A stretch of 64,000 nt of DNA. Source: Flavobacterium sp. UBA7680 (GTDB lineage Bacteria > Bacteroidota > Bacteroidia > Flavobacteriales > Flavobacteriaceae). Below are positions 7,377 to 16,285 of this stretch, one piece after another. The stretch is taken from contig NZ_DLHA01000050.1 in NCBI RefSeq assembly GCF_002482975.1, positions 129,833-193,832 of the forward strand, in the 5' to 3' direction. The notes under the pieces are model-generated. The model saw nothing but the letters and a program-made list of their open reading frames with translations. It was not told where the DNA came from and did not search any database. A program made the translations under genes and the position numbers. The first letter of the stretch is position 1; each line of letters opens with the position of its first letter.

Positions 7377-9012
7377 TAATTTAGCTAAATTTTTTATTTT
7401 AATAATTTTTTTATTTCTTATCATGGGATGTAAAACCATAAAACAAGAAATTATTAGTCATAATTATATTATAGGTGAAAAAAATAAAGGGGATTTATTT
7501 TATAACAACTCAATTGATGTTTCAATTGATTTTTTAGGAAATACTATTTATGATGATCTTTCTAAGGTAAAAAAAAGTGAACTTAAAAATGAATTGAGAG
7601 ATATTAAGGAAGTTTCTGTTGATAATTTAATATTGCACAGTAAAAAAACAGATAATGAAATTGACATGTACTATTTTTTTGAAAAAGTCGAAAATCCAAT
7701 TGATACATTATCACATGAAAGACTTATAAAAAATGATATTATAAATGGAGTAGCGATATGTGAAAAACAAAAAGGCGAAAAAAAAATAATTTGTCTTACA
7801 AAATCTTTGAAAGATAGAGGAAATGTTTTGAAAATAAACAATGAAAATATGCAAAGAGTTTATTTAGATTCGACTAATTTAAAAAAAATTACGTCTTTTA
7901 ATATTTTTAATTATTATACGAATAATTGTATAAACTTTCTTCAAGGAAGGGATAAGTTGCAAAAAGCGCCATTTACAAATCCTAAAAGAAGTATTTGGAA
8001 AAAGACATTCATTATGACTCTTAATTCTTTTATGTCAAATAATAAAGAATATAATGAATTGATAAGTAATCATGAGAATGAAAAAGATCACTTTGATAAA
8101 ACAATAAAGCTTGCTTTATCACTAAAGGAGGTTAAAAAAAATGATTCTGTTTTTACATCAATTTCAGAACTGGCAAAAAATAATCAAGTTATTATGCTTA
8201 ATGAAGGTCATTTTTATCCAAAACATAGATTATTTGCGATGCAGCTTTTAGATATTTTAAAACAAAACGGATTTACATATTTATCAATTGAAGCATTTAC
8301 TCCTAATAGAGAAGGAGATACTACAATTATCCCTAACTCTAAAAATGGTCTATATACTAAAGAACCTTATTTTGGACATTTTGTAAGAAAAGCAAAAAAA
8401 ATGGGATTTAATATTTTAGGTCACGAAAATTATGATAATAGTATTGACAGGGAGATTGGGCAGGCAAAAAATATAATGAAAATATTAGAAAATGATCCAA
8501 AAGCAAAAATATTTGTTTATGCCGGCCATGGACATATTGAAAAAGAAGGAAAAAAACGCCTCATGGCAAGCTATTTTAGAGAATTTTCTAAAATAAATCC
8601 TATTACAATCAACCAAGAAGCACTAATTAGTAAAACAAAAGAAAATCTTGTTTTAATCCCTAAATCAGTTTTTGAGAAGGACACTTTAATGAAATCCAGT
8701 GCAGATTATTTTGTAATAAATAATCTAGAAACAAATTTAACTAGGGTTTATCCTGATAAAGCTTTCAAAACAGTTTTTGTTCAAAACAATGACTTTAAAA
8801 ATTTTAGTAAAGAAGAATTGTTACTAGAAATTTACAATGGAAATGAATATGAACAAACCAAGAATACAGATTTATTAGTTCCTATTTATGCATCGCTTGT
8901 GGAGCCAAAAGGAAATAAGATTGAGTTTAGTTTTCCAGTAGGTAAATATCATGTTGTGATAAAATCAGTAAATAATCAACGATTTCAATTTGACAATTTT
9001 GAAGTTAAATAG
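7348..9012 (+). CDS. Lipoprotein with ChaN/EreA-like (Tiki-type) domain
   Basis: About 554 residues from the ATG at 7348; the frame is open further upstream, but this start gives a lipoprotein signal (FFILIIFLFLIMGC, lipobox Cys at 28). The middle domain resembles the erythromycin-esterase/ChaN/TraB-Tiki group: VIMLNEGHFYPKHRLF (E286, H288), YLSIEAFTP (E315) and FVYAGHGHIEKEG (H394, H396). These conserved Glu/His residues are those used for metal or catalysis in that group. It overlaps the end of gwsS by 29 bases, so it belongs to the cassette. It could be a hydrolase acting on the product or on self-immunity, but this is inference. Confidence 0.65.
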   Translation: MTPIKVNGINNLAKFFILIIFLFLIMGCKTIKQEIISHNYIIGEKNKGDLFYNNSIDVSIDFLGNTIYDDLSKVKKSELKNELRDIKEVSVDNLILHSKKTDNEIDMYYFFEKVENPIDTLSHERLIKNDIINGVAICEKQKGEKKIICLTKSLKDRGNVLKINNENMQRVYLDSTNLKKITSFNIFNYYTNNCINFLQGRDKLQKAPFTNPKRSIWKKTFIMTLNSFMSNNKEYNELISNHENEKDHFDKTIKLALSLKEVKKNDSVFTSISELAKNNQVIMLNEGHFYPKHRLFAMQLLDILKQNGFTYLSIEAFTPNREGDTTIIPNSKNGLYTKEPYFGHFVRKAKKMGFNILGHENYDNSIDREIGQAKNIMKILENDPKAKIFVYAGHGHIEKEGKKRLMASYFREFSKINPITINQEALISKTKENLVLIPKSVFEKDTLMKSSADYFVINNLETNLTRVYPDKAFKTVFVQNNDFKNFSKEELLLEIYNGNEYEQTKNTDLLVPIYASLVEPKGNKIEFSFPVGKYHVVIKSVNNQRFQFDNFEVK

Positions 9013-9151
9013 TTTTTTATATAAAAAATAAATATTTACCCCATTGAAAAGTTATTTTTATAGAGGCTTTAAGGTGGTTGATTTTAACAATTGTCTAAAT
9101 ATTTAAGAATTTTTATATAATATTGCTGTAAAATAAACCCAAATATCAGAA

Positions 9152-11344
9152 TTGAAAAAATTCACCCATTACAAACAGGCAGATTTTAAAGATTGCGGCC
9201 CAACATGTTTAAAGATCATAGCCAAACATTATGGTAAAACAATCAACATTCAGGAGTTGCGTGACAGCAGTGAGACAACTCGTGAGGGGAGTAATTTGCT
9301 TTTTTTAAGCGATGCCGCCGAGAAAATTGGTTTCAGAACACTGGGTGTAAAGTTAAATGCAGAAAGACTTGAAGAAGCGCCTCTGCCATGTATTCTGCAT
9401 TGGAACAAAAATCATTACGTAGTACTTTATAAAATAAAAAAGGGGACTTACTATATTTCAGATCCCGGTTTTGGATTACTTGAATATAATAAAAAAGATT
9501 TTCTAAAATTCTGGATCGGAAACAATGCCGATGATTCTACTAAAGAAGGTATTGCTTTACTTATAGAAGCCACACCAAAATTTTTTCAGTCAGAATTTGA
9601 TAAAGAAGACAATAAAGGTTTAGGATTTGGAATGTTGTCTCAATATGTCTGGCGATATAAATCATTCTTAGTTCAATTAATTATTGGACTTTTGGCCAGC
9701 AGTTTATTGCAGATGATTTTTCCTTTTTTAACCCAAAGTATAGTTGATATTGGTATTCAAAACCAAAACATTCATTTTATATATCTTATCCTGTTTGCAA
9801 TGTTATTTGTTTTTGCAGGAATAACTGGTTTAGAACTTATCAGAAGCTGGATTTTGCTGCACCTTTCAACCAGAATAAATATCTCCTTAATTTCAGATTT
9901 CTTTATTAAACTAATGAATCTGCCTATTTCCTTTTTTGATGTGAGAATGACAGGAGATATTATGCAGCGTATTAATGATCATAGAAGAATCGAAAAAATA
10001 CTGACCACGTCCTCTCTAAATGTATTGTTTTCTGTAATTAATATGTTTGTCATGGGGGGAGTTTTAGCTTATTTTAATCTCCAGATATTTTTAGTATTTT
10101 TTGTAGGAAGTGTTTTTTATTTTGGATGGATTACCTTATTTCTGAAAAGAAGGGAGGTTTTGGATTATAAGCGTTTTGCAGAGGTTTCTCAGGAACAAAG
10201 TAAAGTAATGGAACTCATTAACGGTATGCAGGAAATTAAACTCCACAATGCCGAAAAACAAAAACGCTGGGGCTGGGAGTATATACAGGCAAGATTATTT
10301 AGGGTTTCAATAAAAGGCTTGGTTTTAGAACAGACTCAAGCAACAGGTTCATCAATAATTAATCAGTTGAAAAATATTTTTATCATATTTCTTTCCGCTA
10401 AACTGGTAATTGATGGTTCGATTACCCTAGGAGTAATGCTGGCTATAAGTTCAATTGTAGGGAGTTTAAATGGGCCGATTACACAGCTTATTGAATTTGT
10501 GAGAGAATTGCAGGATGCTAAAATATCACTGGCTAGGTTATCTGAAATTCACGAGAAAGAGGATGAAACCCAGCAGGAAATCCATCAGACCAATGATGTC
10601 CCGTATGATGCAGATATCGAAATCAAAAATCTTTCTTATAGATATTTAGGATCAGATATTCCGGTTTTAGAAGACCTAAGTCTTGTGATCCCGGCCAATA
10701 AAGTAACCGCAATAGTGGGAGTCAGCGGAAGCGGAAAAACGACTTTAATGAAACTGCTTCTTAAGTTTTATGAACCTGAAAAAGGCGAAATCAATATTGG
10801 CAGTTCACAGTTAAAAAACATTTCGCAGAAAGCCTGGCGATCCAACATTGGAGCTGTAATGCAGGAAGGTTTTATTTTTAGCGATACAATAGCTAATAAT
10901 ATTGCTTTTGGAGTAGATAAAGTAGACAAAGAACGATTGGTTTATGCTGCAGAGGTTGCCAATATCAAAGAATATATAAGCGAACTTCCTTTAGGCTACA
11001 ATACTAAAATTGGAGCCGAAGGAACCGGAATGAGTACAGGACAAAAACAAAGACTTTTAATTGCGAGAGCGGTTTACAAAAATCCGGAAATATTATTTTT
11101 TGATGAAGCCACTTCCGCTCTAGATGCCAATAATGAAAAAGTGATTATGCAGAAACTGGATATTTTCTTTAAAGATAAAACCGTAATTGTAATTGCGCAC
11201 CGCTTAAGCACGGTTATGAATGCAGATCAGATTGTGGTTTTGCAAAAAGGAAAAATTATCGAAATAGGTTCACATTCCTCATTAGTGGAACAGAAAGGAA
11301 ATTATTTTGAATTGGTTAAAAATCAATTGCAGTTAGGAAATTAA
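9152..11344 (+). CDS. Peptidase-containing ABC transporter (C39 bacteriocin exporter)
   Basis: 730 residues starting at a TTG; no nearby ATG fits. The N-terminal C39 peptidase (1-140) has QADFKDCGPTC with catalytic C15, H88 (KNHYVVLY) and D104 (SDPGFG). Six membrane helices span about 165-450. The ATPase has Walker A GVSGSGKTT (523-531), signature MSTGQKQR (627-634), Walker B LFFDEAT (D651, E652) and H683. Such PCATs cut GG leaders and export the core peptide across the inner membrane. Likely cargos are the GG peptides at 5030 and 1939. It is followed by its adaptor after 2 bases, so the two are co-transcribed. Confidence 0.93.
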   Translation: MKKFTHYKQADFKDCGPTCLKIIAKHYGKTINIQELRDSSETTREGSNLLFLSDAAEKIGFRTLGVKLNAERLEEAPLPCILHWNKNHYVVLYKIKKGTYYISDPGFGLLEYNKKDFLKFWIGNNADDSTKEGIALLIEATPKFFQSEFDKEDNKGLGFGMLSQYVWRYKSFLVQLIIGLLASSLLQMIFPFLTQSIVDIGIQNQNIHFIYLILFAMLFVFAGITGLELIRSWILLHLSTRINISLISDFFIKLMNLPISFFDVRMTGDIMQRINDHRRIEKILTTSSLNVLFSVINMFVMGGVLAYFNLQIFLVFFVGSVFYFGWITLFLKRREVLDYKRFAEVSQEQSKVMELINGMQEIKLHNAEKQKRWGWEYIQARLFRVSIKGLVLEQTQATGSSIINQLKNIFIIFLSAKLVIDGSITLGVMLAISSIVGSLNGPITQLIEFVRELQDAKISLARLSEIHEKEDETQQEIHQTNDVPYDADIEIKNLSYRYLGSDIPVLEDLSLVIPANKVTAIVGVSGSGKTTLMKLLLKFYEPEKGEINIGSSQLKNISQKAWRSNIGAVMQEGFIFSDTIANNIAFGVDKVDKERLVYAAEVANIKEYISELPLGYNTKIGAEGTGMSTGQKQRLLIARAVYKNPEILFFDEATSALDANNEKVIMQKLDIFFKDKTVIVIAHRLSTVMNADQIVVLQKGKIIEIGSHSSLVEQKGNYFELVKNQLQLGN

Positions 11345-11346
11345 TC

Positions 11347-12642
11347 ATGGAAGAAGATAACAGCACATTCGAATTAAGAAGCGAGGAAGTTCAGGACATT
11401 CTCACCAAAGTACCGCACTGGATGATCCGCTGGGGAACGGTTCTAATTTTCGTAATCATACTGATGCTCTTTTTTGTTTCCTGGTTTATAAAATATCCTG
11501 ATGTTGTTAATACCGAAATTGTGATTACAACTAATATTCCGCCGGAGAAAATTGTTGCCAAATCATCTGGCCGCATTGAGGCTATTTTAGTTAAAAACAA
11601 ATCGATTGTATCTAAAAACAGCACACTTGCCATTATAGAAAATACGGCAAATTACAACGATGTTTTTCTGCTGAAAAGTATCGTTGATAATTATAATATA
11701 AATGATGCGAAAACAGAGTTTCCATTTTCAAAATTAAAAAACACACAGCTGGGAGAAATTGAAAGCGCCTATGCTGTTTTTCAAAAAGATTATCAGGCAC
11801 AGGAATTAAATCATGATCTGCAGCCTTTTGCAATTGAAAACAGGGCACAGGTTTCTGAAAAAATCCAAATAAAGGAAAGATTAGAAATTCTGCAGCAGCA
11901 AAAAGTAATCAATGAAAGCGAGCTCCAGCTTCAAAAAAATGAAGTGGCCCGTTTTGAAATATTATTCAATAAAGGCATTATTTCAGCTCAGGAAATGGAA
12001 GTTAAAAAACTAAGTTTCCTGCAGGCGCAAAAGAGTTACAGAAGCTTATTATCATCGATTTCTCAATTGAGATCTTCCCTTATAGATAACACAAAATCGA
12101 GTCAGAGCTCGCAGGCAAACAGCACTAAAGAAGAAGTTAATCTGGGAAGAAACATGGCGCAGTCGTTTTATCAGCTAAAAAAAGTGATAAAAGACTGGGA
12201 GCTGGCTTATGCCTTAAAATCGTCGATTAGTGGAAAAGTTACCTTTTTACAGGTTTGGACAGAAAACCAAACCATAAATTTGGGTGATAATGTTTTCTCA
12301 ATTATTCCCGATGCTAAAAATGGTTTTATAGGAAAAGTAAAAGCTCCGGCTTTAAACTCAGGAAAGATAAAAACAGGGCAGAGAGTCAATATTCGACTGG
12401 CTAATTTTCCGGACAGGGAATTTGGAGTTTTAAAAGGAAAGATTCAGAATATTTCTCTGGTTCCGGATAAGGATGGAAATTTATTGATAGATGTTGCTTT
12501 ACCAGAAGGACTAAAAACTTCTTATAACAAACAAATTCTGTTTCAGCAGGAAATGAAAGGAAGTGCAGAAATCGTAACGGAAGATTTGCGCTTAATAGAA
12601 AGAATCTTATATCAGTTTAAAAGTATTTTTGAACAAGTTTAA
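11347..12642 (+). CDS. HlyD-family secretion adaptor (membrane fusion protein)
   Basis: 431 residues with a short cytoplasmic N-terminus, one TM at about 35-55 (VLIFVIILMLFFVSWFI), a biotinyl-lipoyl half (SSGRIEAILVKNKSIV), a long coiled-coil hairpin (about 130-260) and the second lipoyl half (SSISGKVTFLQVW), then a beta-barrel part. This is the periplasmic partner of type I-like exporters in Bacteroidota peptide loci. It starts 2 bases after the PCAT stop. An outer-membrane TolC partner is not encoded in this window and is presumably supplied elsewhere. Confidence 0.9.
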   Translation: MEEDNSTFELRSEEVQDILTKVPHWMIRWGTVLIFVIILMLFFVSWFIKYPDVVNTEIVITTNIPPEKIVAKSSGRIEAILVKNKSIVSKNSTLAIIENTANYNDVFLLKSIVDNYNINDAKTEFPFSKLKNTQLGEIESAYAVFQKDYQAQELNHDLQPFAIENRAQVSEKIQIKERLEILQQQKVINESELQLQKNEVARFEILFNKGIISAQEMEVKKLSFLQAQKSYRSLLSSISQLRSSLIDNTKSSQSSQANSTKEEVNLGRNMAQSFYQLKKVIKDWELAYALKSSISGKVTFLQVWTENQTINLGDNVFSIIPDAKNGFIGKVKAPALNSGKIKTGQRVNIRLANFPDREFGVLKGKIQNISLVPDKDGNLLIDVALPEGLKTSYNKQILFQQEMKGSAEIVTEDLRLIERILYQFKSIFEQV

Positions 12643-12683
12643 AAACAACCACAAACTATCAACTAACCAAAACCAATTTTTAA

Positions 12684-14315
12684 ATGAAAAAAACTATAAT
12701 CATTGTAGTTATTTTATTATTTCAAAATTCCTTTTCAAAACCCATAACCGAAACGCAGAAACTTGCTGCAACCTGCAAAGTTTGGGGATTTCTAAAATAT
12801 TATCATCCTAATGTCGCAAATGGAAATTTTGATTGGGATGAGCAGCTTTTTAAAATATTACCAAAAGTAGAAGAAGCAAAAACGGATATAGAATTCTCAA
12901 ATACTATTGAAAAATGGATTAATTCGTTAGGGAAAGTTAAAGCTTATAAAGCTGAAATTCTAAATGAAGAGATTGATTATTTTGACAAGAATTTTGACCT
13001 TTCATGGACACAGAATTCAGAATTATTTTCTAAAAGTCTTTCGCAAAAGCTTAAATTTATTGAGGAAAATAAAATTCAGGGAAAACAATATTATGTTGAA
13101 CAGGGAATTGAATTCAGAAATGAAGTTGAATATGCAGAATTTAATGATAAAGATAAAAACTTTCGACTTTTGCTTTTATTTCGTTTCTGGAATTATGTTG
13201 AGTACTTTTTTCCGTACAAATATCAAATGGATCAAAATTGGGATTTGACTTTAATTGAATTTTTACCAAGAACGATTAATCCTGTTTCTGAAACTGATTA
13301 TTATTTATCATTAAAAGAATTTAGTGCTAAATTAAATGATACGCATGCTTTATTTGGGGCAAATAAATTATTTGATATTTTTGGGCGCCACGGGATTTCT
13401 TTTGATGTTAAAATTATTGATGATAAAGCAATAGTTACCGGATTCAAAAACGAATCTTTATGCAAAATAAACGATATTAGAATAGGGGATGTTATTACTA
13501 AAATAGAGGGTAAATCAATTGGGGATCTTATAAAAGAGAATCAAAAATATATTGAAGGGTCCAATTATACTGCAATTTTAAATAATGAATACCCAATTTT
13601 TTATAGTCGTACAGATGTTAGTGAAATTGAATTTGTAAGAAATGATAAAACGTCAAAAAAGACAATAAATAAATATGAGTATAAAGATTTAAATATTAAT
13701 TACGAGAACAAAAGTGAGAAATATAAATTCTTAGAGAATAATATTGGTTATGCTAATTTGGCTGTCTTAACTCCAGATGATGTTCCAGTTATGATGGAAC
13801 AGTTTAAAAATGCTAAAGCTATTATTTTTGATATTCGAAATTACCCTCAGGGAACTAATTTTGCAATTGCAGAATATTTAAATCCAGAACCGAAAAATTT
13901 TGTAAAATCTATTGATGCTGATTTAAGTTCGCCGGGACGCTATATTTGGAGAAAAGAAGATACGCCCTGCGGAAAAATTAATCCTGATTATTATAAAGGA
14001 AATGTTATTCTTTTGGTGAATGAAAAATCAATAAGCCATTCTGAATTTACAGCAATGGCACTAAAAGTTGCTCCAAAAGCTACTGTAATTGGAAGTCAAA
14101 CTGCAGGTTCAGACGGAGCAAATTACAGATTCGAAATTATAAAAGGTATCTGGACTTCGTTTACAACTTACGGCGTTTTTTATTCTGACAAGAAAGAAAC
14201 ACAAAGAATAGGAATCGTTCCAGATATTGAAGTGAAACCAACTATATTAGGAATTCAGCAAGGGAGAGACGAAATTTTAGAAAGAGCCATTCTTTTTGCT
14301 AAAAATGGTAAATGA
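12684..14315 (+). CDS. S41-family peptidase (C-terminal-processing type), secreted
   Basis: 543 residues with an N-terminal signal (MKKTIIIVVILLFQNSFS). The middle has a PDZ-like segment (ITGFKNESLCKINDIRIGDV). The C-terminal S41 fold has IIFDIRNYPQGTN, VNEKSISHSEFTA with likely nucleophile S451, and IGSQTAGSDGANY. The N-terminal half (CKVWGFLKYYHPNVANGNFD) is typical of a Bacteroidota S41 subgroup. It lies 41 bases after the HlyD adaptor and is probably in the same unit. A role in trimming the exported peptide is possible, but S41 enzymes of this type occur in many settings. Confidence 0.85.
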   Translation: MKKTIIIVVILLFQNSFSKPITETQKLAATCKVWGFLKYYHPNVANGNFDWDEQLFKILPKVEEAKTDIEFSNTIEKWINSLGKVKAYKAEILNEEIDYFDKNFDLSWTQNSELFSKSLSQKLKFIEENKIQGKQYYVEQGIEFRNEVEYAEFNDKDKNFRLLLLFRFWNYVEYFFPYKYQMDQNWDLTLIEFLPRTINPVSETDYYLSLKEFSAKLNDTHALFGANKLFDIFGRHGISFDVKIIDDKAIVTGFKNESLCKINDIRIGDVITKIEGKSIGDLIKENQKYIEGSNYTAILNNEYPIFYSRTDVSEIEFVRNDKTSKKTINKYEYKDLNINYENKSEKYKFLENNIGYANLAVLTPDDVPVMMEQFKNAKAIIFDIRNYPQGTNFAIAEYLNPEPKNFVKSIDADLSSPGRYIWRKEDTPCGKINPDYYKGNVILLVNEKSISHSEFTAMALKVAPKATVIGSQTAGSDGANYRFEIIKGIWTSFTTYGVFYSDKKETQRIGIVPDIEVKPTILGIQQGRDEILERAILFAKNGK

Positions 14316-14324
14316 GATTTGTAA

Positions 14325-14356
14325 ATCTTTGTCAAAGTTTCAAGTTTTGACAAAGA
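14325..14356. terminator. Hairpin between convergent genes
   Basis: A 12-bp inverted repeat, ATCTTTGTCAAA / TTTGACAAAGAT (14325-14336 and 14345-14356), between the S41 gene and the minus-strand methyltransferase. Its core resembles the hairpin at 58155-58187, so it may be a small dispersed repeat that also stops transcription. Confidence 0.5.
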
Positions 14357-14360
14357 TGCT

Positions 14361-15068
14361 TTACATCTTTAAATAAAAATCCTTCGTCAACTCAATATAT
14401 TCAGGAGTATAAACATGCCTGTCAATTTCGATTGTTAATTCATCGATTTCGATTTCAGCAGTTTCATTTCGGCTAAAAGCCAATAAACTTCTTTTAATTG
14501 ATGAGGTAGGAGTTCCTTTTACTCGGCTAATTTTTGATGGATATAATTCAGCTTCTTTTGCTAAAGCGATAAACTTTTCTTCTTCTTTGTAAGGAAGAAT
14601 TATGGCTAAAATTCCGTTTTCAGATAAAAGTAAATCAGCTGCTTCAATAATTTCTTCAAAAGGCATTGCATCCTGAAAACGCGCTAAATCGCGTTGTTCG
14701 TTCTCTGTTTTATAATCTTCAGCATAAAAAGGAGGATTTGAAACAATCAAATCGTATTCGTCTTCCGGTTCTTCAATAAATTCATCTAATCCGGCATGAA
14801 AACAAAATAAACGATCGCCCCAAGGTGAACTTTCAAAATTTTCTACAGCTTGTTCATGTGCCTCTTCATCAATTTCAAGCGCATCTATTTGTTCAGCATG
14901 AGTTCGCTGTGCAAGCATTAAAGCAATAATGCCAGTTCCTGCGCCAATATCTAAAACACTAAAAGGATTATGATGAATGGGAGCCCAAGCACCAAGTAAA
15001 ACGCCATCAGTGCCAACTTTCATTGCAGTTTTGTCTTGTTTAATAGAAAATTGTTTGAACTGAAACAT
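14361..15068 (-). CDS. trmN: tRNA1(Val) (adenine(37)-N6)-methyltransferase
   Basis: 235 residues, the usual length for the YfiC/TrmN6 family. It starts MFQFKQFSIKQDKTAMKVGT, has the SAM-binding glycine motif LDIGAGTGIIALMLAQR and the N6-adenine methyltransferase motif VSNPPFY. The enzyme methylates A37 of tRNA1(Val) in the cytoplasm (family knowledge). It is convergent with the S41 gene. This marks the start of the core-gene part of the window. Confidence 0.9.
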   Translation of the reverse strand: MFQFKQFSIKQDKTAMKVGTDGVLLGAWAPIHHNPFSVLDIGAGTGIIALMLAQRTHAEQIDALEIDEEAHEQAVENFESSPWGDRLFCFHAGLDEFIEEPEDEYDLIVSNPPFYAEDYKTENEQRDLARFQDAMPFEEIIEAADLLLSENGILAIILPYKEEEKFIALAKEAELYPSKISRVKGTPTSSIKRSLLAFSRNETAEIEIDELTIEIDRHVYTPEYIELTKDFYLKM

Positions 15069-15076
15069 AAAAAAAG

Positions 15077-15151
15077 AAATTCCAATATTTTAAATTCCAA
15101 ATTCCAATTTTAAAAAGGGAAATTCCAAGAAAGAAATTCCAAATTCCAAAT
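15077..15151. repeat. Short AAATTCCAATTT-type repeats
   Basis: Repeated ATTCCAAATTCCAA-like units with a period of about 10-12 bases. The same words return in both orientations at 15576-15745, on the other side of the four-helix-bundle gene. Confidence 0.55.
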
Positions 15152-15206
15152 GCAATACGGATTAAATTATGTAGTTAGAAGCGCAAAAATAAGATTAAAT
15201 TGTCAT

Positions 15207-15560
15207 TTATTGCTTTGTAGTTTTAGTAATTATTGCAGATAAAATTTTTCTTAATTCTTCTATTTCGAATAATAGTAAATCAGAAGCTGATCTTTGATCT
15301 GGATTTAATTCGTGAAGTAATCTTAACCAATATTTAGATTCTTTAGCTTCCTTTCTAGATATTTTGAGTCTAAAAACTAAATCTTTTTCCCCAAGTTTTT
15401 CGTTTGCTTCAATATAGTTAGCTCCAACTGAACCAGATGATCTAATTAATTGTTTGCCATCTTCAATATTTGATATTGTTTTCGATAAGCTTCTAATGTA
15501 ATTTCTACATTCTTTTGCAAACAAAAATGTTCGTTCTTCTAAATCGTATGGTTTGTTCAT
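15207..15560 (-). CDS. Four-helix-bundle protein (23S rRNA intervening-sequence type)
   Basis: 117 residues. The pattern LEERTFLFAKECRNYIRSL, then QLIRSSGSVGANYIEANE and RLKISRKEAKESKYWLRLL matches the widespread four-helix-bundle family first seen in 23S rRNA intervening sequences. In that family GS-GANYIEA is the most conserved part. The molecular role of free-standing copies is not established. Here it sits between trmN and rimM, with short ATTCCAAATT repeats on both sides, which suggests it arrived as a unit (inference). Confidence 0.85.
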   Translation of the reverse strand: MNKPYDLEERTFLFAKECRNYIRSLSKTISNIEDGKQLIRSSGSVGANYIEANEKLGEKDLVFRLKISRKEAKESKYWLRLLHELNPDQRSASDLLLFEIEELRKILSAIITKTTKQ

Positions 15561-15575
15561 TGTATAAATCCCAAA

Positions 15576-15745
15576 ATTTTAAAATTCCAAATTCCAATTG
15601 TTGGGGCTTAAAAATAGTGAAAACAACTTAAATATAAGTTTTTTCTTCCAAATTTATTTTATTGGAATTTCTCTCCAGTTTTGGGATTTGGAATTTAACC
15701 TTTTCAGGTTTGGAATTTGGGATTTAAAAATTGGAATTTCTAAAC
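15576..15745. repeat. TTGGAATTT/AAATTCCAA repeat cluster
   Basis: Many copies of AAATTCCAATT and its reverse complement (TTTGGAATTT, ATTGGAATTT) that can pair with one another and with the cluster at 15077-15151. No gene is seen in this stretch. Confidence 0.55.
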
Positions 15746-16270
15746 TTAAAGATACATCTCAACCAATCCTTCAGGAAGGTTCATGATTACTTTTTTGTTT
15801 TCCCGGTCAATTTTTACCAAGAAATGGTCGATCATTGGAACTAAGATTTCTACTTCACCATTCAAAACTTCAAAAAGAGGTTGTGCCGAAGAATCATTAA
15901 TCGAAGTAATTTTCCCGAAAACACCTAAACGCTGGTCTTCGATTTCAAAACCAATAACTTCGTGGAAATAAAATTTGTTGCCGGTAAGTTTTGGCAGCAT
16001 GGTTAAAGGAAGATAAACGCCATTTCCAACAAGTGCATCGGCTTCTTCTTCTGTACTTACATCTTCAAAACGAACTCTTAGAAAGTCGTTTTTGTGTAAA
16101 GAACTTGTTTCAATAAAAAAAGGAACCAAGTGTTTGTTGTGATCAACAAACACTGATTCCAGATTTTCGTATAACTCAGGTTCGTCTGTGTCTAAATAGA
16201 TCAGAACTTCACCTTTGAAACTAAATTTTTTAGCGATTTTACCTAAATAAAAACATTCTTCTTTACGCAT
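15746..16270 (-). CDS. rimM: Ribosome maturation factor RimM
   Basis: 174 residues, standard RimM length. The N-terminal barrel begins YLGKIAKKFSFKGEVLIYLD (the family G-K-I...G-E-V pattern). The C-terminal PRC-barrel contains FYFHEVIGFEIED and ends LVPMIDHFLVKIDRENKKVI. It helps 16S 3' domain maturation and binds S19. It follows rpsP on the same strand 15 bases downstream, the conserved rpsP-rimM order, so the two are co-transcribed. Confidence 0.95.
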   Translation of the reverse strand: MRKEECFYLGKIAKKFSFKGEVLIYLDTDEPELYENLESVFVDHNKHLVPFFIETSSLHKNDFLRVRFEDVSTEEEADALVGNGVYLPLTMLPKLTGNKFYFHEVIGFEIEDQRLGVFGKITSINDSSAQPLFEVLNGEVEILVPMIDHFLVKIDRENKKVIMNLPEGLVEMYL

Positions 16271-16285
16271 TCTCGCTAAGTAAAA

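Noticed and set aside
15084..15745. CRISPR-like appearance of the ATTCCAAATT repeats
   Set aside because: Units are short, irregular and in both orientations, with no regular unique spacers and no cas genes.
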